Of a stretch of 64,000 nt of DNA, positions 49,373 through 61,267 are shown piece by piece. This DNA is from Muraenolepis orangiensis. Its lineage: Eukaryota > Chordata > Actinopteri > Gadiformes > Muraenolepididae. How positions within the stretch are numbered: position 1 is the first letter of the stretch; every line of letters begins with the position of its first letter. The notes under the pieces are model-generated. The model did not search any database. It was not told the DNA's origin and saw only the letters and a program-made list of their open reading frames with translations. The stretch lies in contig JANIIK010000504.1 of assembly GCA_027704905.1 (NCBI GenBank), positions 252,001 to 316,000 of the forward strand. Reading direction: 5' to 3'. The position numbers and the translations under genes were made by a program.

Positions 49373-49850
49373 AGAGAATACAGCTTTAATGGTATATAAT
49401 ATATAACCAATATATAGAAGTATACCCTATACAAGCAGTATACCATACAACAGACATACATTTATATACAGTAAAATATATACACAAAGTAAAATAAATA
49501 AATACAACGTATACATATACACACACATAGTATATATATATATATATTTTAGGAATATACTGCATATGTATATACACCATGTATTTGAATATATACTGTA
49601 TATGCACACATACTTTGATATATTCTAGATAGATGATCTGTGATGGCAGTGTTACACTGGGTGCTCTGAGGTCCTAGTGTTTCACTCTACTCGGTCAGTG
49701 TTTCACCGTGGTTGCATGTTGTGTGAACGCTGCATCTCATGAACACTGAACTGTAGGTATGAAATGTGTTCCGACGGAGCTAATAAGACGTTTGTATGAT
49801 GCATGTGACATGTCATATTAACCTTATGTTAGCATACACTCATCTTACCA
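49373..49850. other. Unique AT-rich sequence
   Basis: TATA/CACA words; short chance frames only. Confidence 0.6.
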
Positions 49851-50320
49851 CGCAGACGTACCTTACCACAAACCCATATAGACCTAATCTTACCATAACT
49901 CATCTTCAAATATAAACCCACATCTTACCATATAAACCTCACCATATAGACATCGCCTTACCATATAAACCTCATCTTTAAAATAGAAAGCCTCATCTGA
50001 CCATAAACACCCATATAAACCTCAACTTAGTATATAAACCCTCATATTACCATATAATGTAAACCCATATAGACCTCACTTTAACATATCAACCTCAACT
50101 TGGCATATAAACCCATACAGACATCATACCATGTAAACCTCAACTTGGCATATAAGCCCAGTCATCTAAACTTACACATATTAACCCTCATCTCCAAATA
50201 TAAACCCTCATCTGACCATATAAACCCATATACCTCATCTTACCATATATACACAGTACATCACCTTTCAATATGAATCTTATTTTACCATATAAACCAA
50301 TATAGACCTCATCTGACTGT
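49851..50320. repeat. Degenerate minisatellite (accatataaacctcatctta)
   Basis: Old, diverged units of about 20-35 bp built on catataaaccc and tcatcttacca. Confidence 0.75.
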
Positions 50321-51334
50321 CTTATTGTATGGTTCTACAAACAGAGACAGAGTCGAGTGGATAGTTGAATCTCTTTCCCGTTTATAAAAATGTTTTACTC
50401 GAAGTAGTATGTACAAATTCGAAAGGCATTTGTAGAAATCAAATGCAAAATCAAATGTAATCACATTCTATATTCCAACCCACAGGAGGAGAGAGGGAGA
50501 CTATCTAAAAATATCCCATAAACAGTCCTACTGGACAGCTTAGCAAAGCGACCCCATTGGATATCAGAAGCTGAGGTACCCTGGAAACTACGACCACCGC
50601 TACCACCCAACTAACAAGGTCAGCTAGGTGTGGTTAGCTGTCAATTAGCAGCTCACTAGCGGCGGAAAAGGTTAGCTGCTAGCCGTCAGATAATGGTTTG
50701 TGGGATATTTTGGGCCGTTGTAGACTTACCACCACCACCATAAATCAAAACCCCTCTACATTGCTCCCAAAAGATGTCCAAATAAAACCCCATCGGACCG
50801 ACCACCACACTCCCCTTAACATCCAAACCCTTCCATCACATCAAGGCAACATAAAGACTATTGAACACCGAGGTCCACTTAGTCCATGGTGATTAATAGT
50901 CATCAATTAAAAAAATAAAAACGTGTGTCTTCAACCCCCAGCACGCCGGGGCTGCTCCACACTTCTGATTGGCTCATTTAAAAGGCTTTCCCTTTAAAAG
51001 GGAAAACAACCCCAAACCGCTAAGCAATGTAGCTTAGCTAACGCAGGGCTAATGTAACTGTCACAACTGGAAAACTGAAGCAGGAAAGGCTCCGTCTCCT
51101 CCTTTCTAAACATAACCAAACATCCTCATGTTCCAGAAGCACCATGAGGCTCCATCTAGCAGGTGAGATAATATGACAGACCACCCCATCCAAACCTCAT
51201 CATCAGTGCAGAGAACGAGAGTTAGTCATGTCAGAGATGAAGTGGCGGAGAGGTTCAGAGAGGAGAGGTCTTAGTGACCGGGGCGACCGTCGGGGCTAGT
51301 GTAGTCATGCGGTTAGCTTCTGCAAGAGCCCAGC
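50321..51334 (-). other. slc35a2: Probable slc35a2 3' UTR and downstream flank
   Basis: Follows the slc35a2 stop on its strand. I saw no clear AATAAA on the minus strand here, so the transcript end is not placed. No other gene recognised. Confidence 0.4.
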
Positions 51335-51907
51335 TCAGTTCACCAAGACTGACTTGGGCAGGAAGTTCTCTCCGCTGGGCTGGGGAGGCGAGGGGGGGGG
51401 GGAGGGGGAAGAGGCGGCGGACGTCTTGGGGAGGCTGTACATGTAGACCGCCCCCATGACCAGCACCGCGCCCACGCTGAACAGCAGGTCCACCTGGAAG
51501 CCGAACAGGTAGATGGAGGTCACCGTGGACACGATGATGGAGAAGGAGGTGGCGAAGCCCTTCAGGATGTTGTCGGCGTATTTCACCACCACGGCCACCA
51601 GGAGGCCCCCGAACGCCTGGTTGAAGATCACGCTCCAGACCATGGAGGTGTAGCCGAACAGGAAGCCTTTCTCCACCAAGGCTTCGCCGTCCTTCCACCA
51701 CAGTCCCAGCAGGCCCAGGGCCGTGCCGAAGATCCCCAGCTGGACGTTGCGGACCCAGACGGACGCCGTCGTGCCCTTCAGGATCTTCTCAAAGTAGACG
51801 CCGGCGAAGCCCGACGACAGGCAGCTGATCACCACGGCGATCAGACCCACCGTATAGTTCTGGTTGGAGAAGACCGAGACAGACTCCTGCTTTGCATCCT
51901 GCTGCAC
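51335..51907 (-). CDS. slc35a2: slc35a2 exon 5 (stop codon)
   Basis: A 573-bp terminal exon holding the remaining membrane segments, from VQQDAKQESVSVFSNQNYTV to the tail KSVLVN and a TGA at 51335-51337. A near-pure C run in the transcript encodes SPSPPPSPPQP, a spot prone to frameshift or sequencing error. In-frame readings upstream of 51907 and the overlapping frame ending at 51255 are spurious. Confidence 0.95.
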   Translation of the reverse strand: MQQDAKQESVSVFSNQNYTVGLIAVVISCLSSGFAGVYFEKILKGTTASVWVRNVQLGIFGTALGLLGLWWKDGEALVEKGFLFGYTSMVWSVIFNQAFGGLLVAVVVKYADNILKGFATSFSIIVSTVTSIYLFGFQVDLLFSVGAVLVMGAVYMYSLPKTSAASSPSPPPSPPQPSGENFLPKSVLVN

Positions 51908-54900
51908 CTGGGGAGACACAATCAAAACACTGATTAACACATCCATCAAGACACCACCATCACCATCAGGTCAATACACCATCAAACACTGATACATCCA
52001 TCAAGACACCACCATCACCATCAGGTCAATACACCATCAAACACTGATACATCCATCAAGACACCACCATCACCATCAGGTCAATACACCATCAAACACT
52101 GATACATCCATCAAGACACCACCATCACCATCAGGTCAATACACCATCAAACACTGATACATCCATCAAGACACCACCATCACCATCAGGTCAATACACC
52201 ATCAAACACTGATACATCCATCAAGACACCATCATGTCAATACACCATCAAACACTGATACATCCATCAAGACACCATCAGGTCAATACACCATCAAACA
52301 CTGATACATCCATCAAGACACCATCAGGTCAATACACCATCAAACACTGATACATCCATCAAGACACCACCACCACCTCAGTCAGGTCAATACACCATCA
52401 AACACTGATAAATGACAGACACCATCAACACCTCCATCAGGTCAATACACCATCAAACACTGATAAATGACAGACACCATCACCACCTCCATCAGGCCAA
52501 TACTAGGGATGAGCATGGATAATTAAGCATTGGGATAACCGTTGGAGGCACATACTGATCTCCCTATTTGGTTATTCTAATAATGCACGGAATGATGGGA
52601 ATTAATCAGAAAATATGGCTGCTGTCCGAACAAGCTGGGTTTACCGGAGGAAGGTTTTGGATGGACGGTACGGGTTGTGAGAATAACTCAAAGCGTTCCT
52701 GATGAGAGAATTCTGCATGTGGAATTGATTGCAGATGCAGGATGGTGCGCTAAACTCTCATAACGACCAGTGGGCCGTCTGAGGGATGAGAGCAGCGGTT
52801 ACCATCACCCGGGCAAACATAGGACATTATAGGCTATTGATATGTGAATTACGCCCTGAGTTTGATATACATAAAAGCTCCAACTGCTCGTCACCACTTA
52901 ATCAAATATATTAAAAAAACTCAGAAATGATCTAAACACTGCTTTAAATGCACTTCTTAAGTCAATGAAACAAATGTTCTACTAAATGCAAACGAAAGTG
53001 TTAAAATAATGGTGAACATTTATATTATGCTGCCTTGTAGTGACAAACGTTATTTCCCCCAAGAATCTTATTTTTTTTAATTTAAGCTTCAGAGATACGT
53101 TTGTTAAATTGCTGTCACAATAAGCAGTGGTTACCCACGGACCCCCAGGGGTTCTTAAACTGGAGTCCACGGACCCCCAGGGGTTCTTAAACTGGAGCCC
53201 ACGGACCCCCAGGGGTTCTTAAACTGGAGTCCACGGACCCCCAGGGGTTCTTAAACTGGAGTCCACGGACCCCCAGGGGTTCTTAAACTAGAGTCCACGG
53301 ACCCCCAGGGGTTCTTAAACTGGAGTCCACGGACCCCCAGGGGTTCTTAAACTAGAGTCCACGGACCCCCAGGGGTTCTTAAACTGGAGTCCACGGACCC
53401 CCAGGGGTTCTTAAACTAGAGTCCACGGACCCCCAGGGGTTCTTAAACTGGAGTCCACGGACCCCCAGGGGTTCTTAAACTAGAGTCCACAGACCCCCAG
53501 GGGTTCTTAAACTAGAGTCCACAGACCCCCAGGGGTTCTTAAACTGGAGTCCACGGACCCCCAAGGGGTTCTTAAACTAGAGTCCACGGACCCCCAGGGG
53601 TTCTTAAACTGGAGTCCACGGACCCCCCCAGGGGTTCTTAAACTAGAGTCCACGGACCCCCAGGGGTTCTTAAACTGGAGTCCACGGACCCCCAGGGGTT
53701 CTTAAACTAGAGTCCACAGACCCCCAGGGGTTCTTAAACTAGAGTCCACAGACCCCCAGGGGTTCTTAAACTGGAGTCCACGGACCCCCAAGGGGTTCTT
53801 AAACTAGAGTCCACGGACCCCCAGGGGTTCTTAAACTGGAGTCCACGGACCCCCAGGGGTTCTTAAACTAGAGTCCACGGATCCCCAGGGGTTCTTAAAC
53901 TGGAGTCCACGGACCCCCAGGGGTTCTTAAACTCAAGACCCATAGCCAGAGGGGTCCACAAAATAATTAGTAAAATAAATAGAAATATCTAATATTTTAT
54001 TTTTAATAATAAATGCATATATAGAGATGGGGAGCTGTTGTTACAGTTCATATTCATAGGACTGTCTTGTTACTGTTCATAAACCTAGGACTATTGTCTT
54101 GTTGATGTTGTGGATGTTAACTGTTCTGAAAGCTTTTAGGATCAATTCATTGAAAAGGATAAATGTTGTGTCAAAATGCACTTGAAAGAAATGACTGTTA
54201 AAAAGTAAATAAATGGTATCAACATGATTCAAATTGTTATGCGTTTCAATTTATTGTTATGAAACAGGTCTGAAGTTTTTAGGTAGAAAAGTTTAAGAAT
54301 ACAAATAGTTCCAATGGCATCAAAGAGATGAAATGGTAGTAGGCGTATGTTTAATCTGTGTAACGAGGGGGTCCTTGGTATAGATCTTTTTTACATCAGA
54401 TACCATCACCACCTCCACGTCAATATACCACCAAACACCCCTTGGGGGTGATCATGATTGTTTGTTAAATCTAATCAAAACAACAGCCTACCTGGACAAT
54501 GGCCACGCCTGTGAACAGCAGCAGCAGAGAGAACCACTGGAGTTTGGACAAGGTCTTCTTTAGCATGAGGACACTGAAGAGAGCTGTTGTCAGGATCTTC
54601 AGCTGGTAGGTCACCTGGAGAGAGAGCAGACAGTCAACAACAGATCAACGTATATCAAACGTTTACCAAAGTAAACATTAGGAGGGATGGATGACACATA
54701 CAACAGTACACATCCATATGAGAGACAGAGGACAGTAAACACCAGGAGAGAGCACAGTAAGGTGTGCAGACAACAGCAGGTTACCTGGAAGGTGGCAGCT
54801 GGTAGGTTGGAGATGGCAATGTACTGCAGGTTGTTCTGAAGCGTGTAGATGAGAGAAGGAATGGCCAGCTTCAAGGTGTCTCGATACTGCACCACAATGC

Positions 54901-55644
54901 AGTCATAGAGGAACACCACCATCTCCTTCACATTACCTGGACACAGAGAGCTTGTTGAACCCCCTGAGTCCCAGGTCATTCAAACAGCTTTTAAACCTAT
55001 TGCATGCAGTACTTCCAATAACAACATTGATCTTGCTCTACAATCTCTCCCAATGACGTGTCTCACAGCCCCTCGGAATTATAGAAATGAAGTCCAAGGC
55101 TCCCAGTTTGTCTTGGTAGCCGCTGAGGCCTTCACCCTCCAGTCAAGGCGCATATTTTTTTCTGATTTGATCGGTTTACTAATCAGGTCCACCCATATAT
55201 TACTCCTTCAATCCTTCCTACTCACTGCTGGACAGCCTATTCATTATTCAGATCATTCAGCAACTCCTCAAATGTTATTACAATACTGTAACTGCCTCCA
55301 ACTTACCCACAATCCCCTACCCCTTTAAGAACAGAAGCACCTAGAGTTGGATCATGTAAATATATAACTTGTGCAGACTGATCCTGATATCTTGGTGCCA
55401 AGAGTCAATGGTGGATGTAGCACTTGGAGAGCCAGGTAGATGTTACATGTTGAATCAGGTTTATCTAACCATTCAAATGCTGTCACCATATCAAAACGTT
55501 TTGAATGAGAAGAAAAGGAGATTAGATTAGATTCTAATTTATTGTCAGTGTAATATGTTATGTATAATTTACAGTTGCAAAAAGACAGTCTACTAGGTAT
55601 AAACAGTTATAAGATTACTTATAGAGTATGTGGGAGATATGAGC

Positions 55645-55677
<33 letters not shown>

Positions 55678-58262
55678 GGTATATATATATATAAGTATTT
55701 AACAGGTAGTGATCAGGGATATGCAATTATAAAAAACAGGATAAATATATAAAGATTACACAGCAAGATCAGTCAGGACCAAATTACGTAATTGTGGTGG
55801 GGTCTATAGAGCTTCCCCCCATGCTGATACAAGTTTAATTGACAGGATAGCACATCTATGCTCTCAGTATTCTCATGTTGAATTCATTGTTGTGGGTGAC
55901 TTTAATCTGAATTGGCTGTGCATCCGATTATCTCAAGGTTATCAGTAATCTTAACGTATCCTAGCTGACTACAGATCCCAGTATCCTCAACGTATCCTAG
56001 GTGACTACAGAACCCAGTATCCTCAACATATCCTAGGTCAGGGGTTCAGGGTTTTTCCCCATCAGCCTTAAGTTCACTCTATGCAAAAGTGATTTAAGGG
56101 AAACTTGAGACAAGGGTTGACATTCCTTTCCATGACTTTATTATAGACATTTGAATGGCGGCGTGGGAGACAATTACAGACCAATCTCCAAATGAATAGT
56201 CCTACCCCTACAAACAGCTCAATACTAGTGTGTCTGTAAGAGTGACGGTGAGGATTGCTACACAATTACTTTGCGTACGTTGTACAACGACAATAAAGAC
56301 AGATAGAGCGCTTGCTTCCCAGTGGTGCGTTCCAGCCCAGTCAAAACAATGCAGCTCAGCTGGCCTATCCAGTTTAGCCAACCCCATGGCTAAAACCCCA
56401 TTAAAGCAGCTGTGGATGACAGTGGAATTGTTTAACACTTTAGCACTGGCTGAAACCCCTTTGGGGCGCCCAAAAATCCTCTTTGCAGGAAAAACCCTGG
56501 CTAACGCAGATGACCTTACTGCCTGTTTATGACCCAGAGACCTCGTTCACGTAGCCGCTCTGCCTGCTTAAATACATTTGTTTATTCATCGGAGCAAGAG
56601 CAAACAACATTGTAGGGTTGGAGGGTTAGAGTTAAAGGGATAGAGACATCTCTACAGAGTCCACATGTCCAAAACTTATAAACTGTCTTATGTCTCGTCT
56701 TCAACTGGAGAAAGTTCTATGTTCTGCATCTATATATGTTCACTCTGTAACGTGTATCGGGAATAGTGATGTTCACTTTGTAAAGTATATCAAAAATAGT
56801 GATTTTCACAATGCAACGTGTTTTAACAATAGTGATGTTCACTGTGTGACGTGCATCTAGAATAGGGATGTTCACTGCAACTATGTAACGTGTATCAAGA
56901 AAAGTGATGTTCACTTTGTAGTATGTATCACGAATAGGGATTTTACTGGAATCATTACAGCTACTGCACTGTACTCATGATGCTGCTTTCACTATAGTGC
57001 TGCACTACTTTAATTTAAAATGCTTTTTGCACCATTCGACATATGTATATAGTGTATCATCCATCAGACACTTTATTGTTCTTTCTATCGTGTATAGTAT
57101 TGTTATAGAATAGTGTTGTTTATAGTATATAGTACATTGTATATAGCGTTGTTTGTTGTATAGTATTGTTGAAAATTCAGTGGGATTGAATGGGAGCAAG
57201 CATTCCATTGTACTTGTTGCGAATAAAAACATCTTGAAGTCACCCACGTTTACAGAACGTAACACAGAATATCCTGTAGCATCGTACAGTGAGAGTTAAC
57301 TAACTAAAGCATGTGCATAAACTGACCTCTCTTCTGCACCAGGATGATGAGTAGGCAGGTCGTGACCTTGAGGACCTCTGCCATAACGACCGCTGAGGTG
57401 GCGAAGAAGCGGTCGCCTGGCAATGTACGGACGTATCGGATGCTGAGGATGAGCGACGCATTCTGGACCACGAGCACTGCCAGACTAACATACTTTAACT
57501 TCCTGTTGGCTGGAGAGAAAACAAAAGAAGAAAGTAGACAAATGTATTAGATATTATTTTCTTTTTTGGACTTTTCTTTTGAGTCACCGGGCAAATGTAC
57601 AGTTACACCCTAGTCAAAGTCCAAGTATAATATTTGTAAAGCAGGCGTGTGCGTGTGTGTGTGTGTGTGAACTGTCAACACAATGGACAGGTGCAACTGT
57701 ATGGCTTCAAATTACTTCCAGTTACAACCTAAACGTCCACGTCACCAAGCGGACGTTTAGGTGGAGTTTGGTTTTCCACCAACAAGTCTGGTCCCCTTTT
57801 AACAAAGTTTTAGTGGCATAATACTTACTTTGACAACCTAGTTTGTACATTCCAATAGCTTTCATAGTTACCTACCAAGAGTAGGTAACTATAACAAGAG
57901 TTCATACATATCTTACCGTACATAACATACATCGTTTTGATCCATTCATTCTTAGCACTAGATAGTCAACGTGTAGATCACTACACGTTACTTCCTAATC
58001 AGGATACGAGCGTAACTCATAGTATTAACAAACAAGTTGACACTAGTTAACTTCATTTACAACCAAGTTAACTCAAGTTACCTTCATTCACTTACTTGTA
58101 ACAAGTAACAATACAACTAGTGAACACGAGTTACCTTCATTAACAACCAAGTGAACACGAGTTACCTTCATTAACTAAAGTAACTCTAAGGCCTTAATAA
58201 CACCGGTTACCTTGGTCTTGTCTCCGGTTTGCTCCGTTCGCAGTATCGCTGGCTCCGGCCAT
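51335..58262 (-). CDS. slc35a2: UDP-galactose translocator SLC35A2, complete, five exons
   Basis: A Golgi multi-pass nucleotide-sugar antiporter that imports UDP-galactose for glycosylation. Join in transcript order: 58262-58211, 57509-57327, 54936-54785, 54614-54492, 51907-51335. This is 1083 bp, 360 aa plus TGA, somewhat shorter than the human protein as I remember it (about 395). All phases close. Recognised blocks include VVQNASLILSIRY, TLPGDRFFATSAVVMAEVLK, LQNNLQYIAISNLPAATFQV, CLSSGFAGVYFEKILKG, NQAFGGLLVAVVVKYADNIL and the C-terminal FLPKSVLVN (the human end is nearly identical). About ten membrane segments are expected for the family. It is on the same strand as hdac6 and otud5, with its own promoter region. 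Confidence 0.95.
51925..52500. repeat. 55-bp minisatellite in slc35a2 intron 4
   Basis: About ten units of tcaatacaccatcaaacact, gatacatccatcaagacacc and accatcaccatcagg, later ones shortened. Confidence 0.94.
52501..53120. other. Unique part of slc35a2 intron 4
   Basis: No exon or clear repeat. Confidence 0.6.
53125..53937. repeat. 32-bp minisatellite built on a hAT-like end
   Basis: About 25 units of ggagtccacggacccccagg plus ggttcttaaact. The array begins cagtggttacccacggaccc, which resembles a teleost hAT terminal repeat. A matching right end was not found. Confidence 0.9.
53938..54491. other. Rest of slc35a2 intron 4
   Basis: AT-rich, probably part of the same old element (gagggggtccttggtatag at 54365). 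No gene. Confidence 0.5.
54492..54614 (-). CDS. slc35a2: slc35a2 exon 4
   Basis: Encodes VTYQLKILTTALFSVLMLKK, TLSKLQWFSLLLLFTGVAIV and Q; 41 codons, phase 0 to 0. Donor gtaggc. Confidence 0.95.
54785..54936 (-). CDS. slc35a2: slc35a2 exon 3
   Basis: Encodes NVKEMVVFLYDCIVVQYRDT, LKLAIPSLIYTLQNNLQYIA and ISNLPAATFQ. Donor gtaacc, acceptor tccag. Confidence 0.95.
54937..56040. other. slc35a2 intron 2, unique part
   Basis: No exon recognised. Contains an AAT repeat at 55647-55677 and short repeated cctcaacgtatcctaggtga near 55985-56037. Confidence 0.6.
56041..56505. mobile_element. Possible small inverted-repeat element
   Basis: cagggtttttccc at the left and ggaaaaaccctgg at the right form inverted ends about 450 bp apart. 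No target duplication could be defined, so this is tentative. Confidence 0.35.
56715..56960. repeat. Degenerate ~36-bp minisatellite
   Basis: About seven diverged units of gtgatgttcactttgtaacg plus tgtatcaagaatag. Confidence 0.8.
56961..57326. other. slc35a2 intron 2, AT-rich end
   Basis: tatagtattgtt words; no gene. Confidence 0.6.
57327..57509 (-). CDS. slc35a2: slc35a2 exon 2
   Basis: Encodes NRKLKYVSLAVLVVQNASLI and on through RTLPGDRFFATSAVVMAEVL to LVQKR, covering the first membrane segments. Acceptor ccag, donor AG|gtcagt. Confidence 0.94.
57510..58210. other. slc35a2 intron 1
   Basis: No exon. 58020-58190 has loose units of gttaccttcattaacaacca; a short GT run is at 57648-57669. 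Confidence 0.65.
58211..58262 (-). CDS. slc35a2: slc35a2 exon 1 (start codon)
   Basis: The ATG at 58260-58262 begins MAGASDTANGANRRQDQ. The donor is G|gtaacc. This is the soluble cytosolic N-terminus. The start is chosen because it is the only in-frame ATG and the exon joins LKYVSLAVLVVQNAS in phase. Confidence 0.88.
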
Positions 58263-58303
58263 GTTGGCACCCACTGCAGGCTACCGACGTGCTAGCAGGA
58301 CAA

Positions 58304-58374
58304 TGACGTGTTAGCGGGCGAATGACGTGGTCAAAATAAAAGGCTAATGACGTGCTTAGCAGGCTAGTGACGTG
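58304..58374. promoter_or_regulatory. Four TGACGTG motifs upstream of slc35a2
   Basis: TGACGTG occurs at 58304, 58323, 58348 and 58368, roughly 20 bp apart, starting about 40 bp above the slc35a2 ATG. A related CGACGTG is at 58285. TGACGTG followed by G or A is the core bound by XBP1/ATF6 (unfolded-protein response element); TGACG is also the CREB/ATF half site. The 58323 and 58368 copies fit the longer core. Seen on the plus strand as given. Function is inferred. Confidence 0.45.
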
Positions 58375-58905
58375 ACACGGCTAATGGCGTGCTCAGGGGC
58401 TAGTGACTAAAGGGCTAGTGACAGGGCTAGCGGGCTAACCGCCGTGGTTGCCTCCGACAGCTGAGTCAATAGACGTTAGGGACGCGACACAAGGGGCCTC
58501 TCTGTCCGGACTCCTTGCTCCCAGGACGGCTACCGACCGGGGCTCGTCCATCCCGGGGGACCAGCAGCTGGACGGCGCAACACAACCGCTCCTTGTGCGT
58601 CTGCCTTCCAGTGATGCAGGTAGGAAGAAGCTGATTGGTTGGCTGTCGCGTCAAGGATGAACCTGATTGGAGGACTGCCAGTACAGTCCCGCCCACTGGT
58701 ACTCTCTATCGGCCCACCACCACGGTTTAACTTTGACCGCTGTTTATAGCGCCCCCCTGCGGTCGATGTGGTGCCGCAGGGGGGCAGACTTGGAGCTTTA
58801 CCCAGGATAGCAATATGTCTCACGTCATTGGTTACGTCACAGGCTGAGATATGGGCACGTATGTTTGGATTAGCGCCCCCTGTGGGCGAAGTGGCGCCTA
58901 GCATT
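58375..58905. other. CpG-richer flank upstream of slc35a2
   Basis: GC- and CpG-rich sequence fitting a promoter region. The open frames here on both strands match nothing I know. Confidence 0.45.
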
Positions 58906-58929
58906 TAGCCAAACACCCTAATCCTATAC

Positions 58930-59480
58930 AATGGTATAAATAGTGATAGTAGTACTCGTACGTTTAGTCCCCGAAGTAGTAGTAGTAGTAGTATTAATAG
59001 TGATAGTAATACTACAAATAGTGATAGTAGTACGAGTAAGTTTAGTCCCGAGTAGTAACAGTAGTAGACTACTACTAAAAGTGATAGTAGTACTAGTACG
59101 TTTAGTCCTGAGTAGTGATAGTAGTACTTGTAGTTTAGTCCCCAGAGTAGTAATAGTACTACTAAAAGTGATAGTGGTACTACTAATAATGACAGTAGTG
59201 CTAATAGTGACCGTAGTACTACAAATAGTGACAGTAGTACTACTGTAACTATTATTAGTAGTAATAATTGTAATACCACTAATAATATTTAAGTAAAAGT
59301 AGTACTACAAATAGTGACAGTAGTACTACAGAGTAATAGTAGGACTAATAACAATAGTGATAGTAGTACTACTAATAGTGACAGTAGTACTACTAATGGT
59401 GACAGTACTAGTAGTACTACTGTCACTATAAGTACTGCTGTCACCATTAGTAGTACTACTGTCACTATTAGTAGTACTAC
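58930..59480. repeat. TAG/TAC-rich array, left half
   Basis: Units of agtagtactactaatagtga in both polarities, so the array is full of short inverted repeats. Continues at 60000. Confidence 0.88.
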
Positions 59481-59998
59481 TAATTCAGTCCCCTCCCTCT
59501 GCTTCAGTCTACTGTGCCTGAACTCCTGCCCTTCCTGTCACAAGGATCAGTCCTGGATCCTTTTCTCTTCTCCCTCTACACAACATCTCCTGGTTCTGTT
59601 ATCCAATCCCATCATTTATCCTACCACTGCTATGCTGATGACACCCAACTAATCTGGTCGTTTCTCCCCTCTGACACGCAAGTGGAAACAAGCATGCCTG
59701 GCAGACATCTCGGGGGGGATGACGATGCACCACCTAAAGCTCAACCTGGACTAGGGTCTCTGTACAAAGGGCACAGAGACCTGGCTGTCACCATTGATGA
59801 TGCTGTGTGACACCTACTGGGACTGCAAGGAATCTGGGTGGGACCCTGGATGACCAACTGTCATTCTCGGCAAACATTGCATCTGTGAAACACTCCTGCA
59901 GATTCCTCTTCTACAACATCACAGGCTACCTCAAGCCCTACATCCCTGCCTGTCCACTTCGCTCTGCTATTTCGGGGCGTTTGCTTGCCCCAAAGTAG
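59481..59998 (+). pseudogene. LINE reverse-transcriptase fragment (L2/Rex-like)
   Basis: Reads GSVLDPFLFSLYTTSPGSVI, then HLSYHCYADDTQLIW with the YADD catalytic box, and after a frameshift TARNLGGTLDDQLSFSANIA and CRFLFYNITGYLKPYIP. About 170 residues of the palm and thumb regions, lacking both ends. It splits the TAG/TAC array. Confidence 0.88.
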
Positions 59999-59999
59999 C

Positions 60000-60340
60000 A
60001 GTAATAATATAGTATATTAATATAGTATAGTAAGTAGTATAGTAATATAATTGAGTAATAGTATTACTACTAATAATAGTGATAGTAGTACTTCTAATAG
60101 TAATAGTACTAATAATATAGTAATAGTAGTACTAATAAATGATAGTAGTACGTCTAATAGTAGTGAAATTTGTACTACTACTAATAATAGTAGTACTAAT
60201 AATAGCGATAGTACTACTAATAGTGATAGTTGTACTATTAATAATAATAGTAGTACTACTAATAATGACAGTAATACCAATAGTGGCAGTAGTACTACTA
60301 AAAGTAGTACTAATAATAGTGATAGTAGTAGTGTTTCTGG
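60000..60340. repeat. TAG/TAC-rich array, right half
   Basis: Same unit type as 58930-59480. Confidence 0.88.
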
Positions 60341-60382
60341 ACCAAAAGAACACCACAAATGTTTTCCAAGAAACATCGTCTT

Positions 60383-61119
60383 TTTATTCCAAGAAAAAAA
60401 AAAACATTTTCATCCCAAACAGGAAAATAAAATAAAACAAACTTATATTATTAATGATAACAATAACCAATTATTAAGAGGATAAGTATGACAAATCATT
60501 CTATTGTCTTCTCTATGATGTGATTGGTCATGGTCAATAGACATGCAGCTAAATAAGACCCATGATGATGAGGAAGATAAGGAGATGAAGAGGAAGGAGT
60601 GTTCCGGTATGTGTGATTGGGGGGGGGGAGGGGGGGGGGGTCTTGCCGTTGATTTTGGATCAGTTGTATTGAGGTGCAAATCTCCACAGGTACACTTGTG
60701 TGTTAGCCGGGTAGCAATCAAACTAGCACATCCAAGACTATTTGCTTTAGCAAGTTATGATACAGACATCTATATACTTCTAGTCTTGGCCACTCAGAAA
60801 ACATGGTGATTGTGTTCCTCAGCTAGCTAGCCCACATAATCCAGCTAGCCAACATTAGCTAGCTAACCTAGCTAGCCTCAATTAGCCAGCCATGCGTGCT
60901 TGTGTGAGTGGTCTATGTAGCCTAGCTGTAGTGTGGTTTACGTTTAACCTGCCTTCCAATCGGCGGTAAGACCCCCCCTTCCTCCAGAAGGCTGAGCTGA
61001 ACAGAAGGGGGAGTCTCATCAGCCTGAGCCCCTATTGGCTGGGAGAAGTGTCAGTAATGAATGGATGAACAGTGATGGTACGTTCCAAACAACATGTTTA
61101 TTATTCACCATGTCCCTGG

Positions 61120-61164
<45 letters not shown>

Positions 61165-61267
61165 CATGTGTGTGTGTGTGTGTGGATGAGGTCAGAGGTC
61201 GTCGCTGCTTGTGTCGTCATGGGTGTGAGTGTAGCTGTTGTGTACATTGTGTGTGTGTGTGAGTGTA
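60383..61267 (-). other. otud5: otud5 3' UTR, with two poly(A) signals
   Basis: Downstream of the stop codon on the minus strand, AATAAA reads at 61097-61102 (about 165 nt past the stop) and again at 60383-60388. The stretch also holds a TG microsatellite (61120-61180) and a G-rich run (60617-60640). Which signal is used cannot be told from sequence. Confidence 0.5.

Noticed and set aside
51255..51701. 148-codon minus frame over slc35a2 exon 5
   Set aside because: Shadow frame of the real transporter exon, GC-rich and without homology I recognise.
58448..58904. Several 70-124-codon frames on both strands near 58.5 kb
   Set aside because: GC-rich promoter-type sequence yields chance frames; none carries a recognisable domain or fits splice phases.
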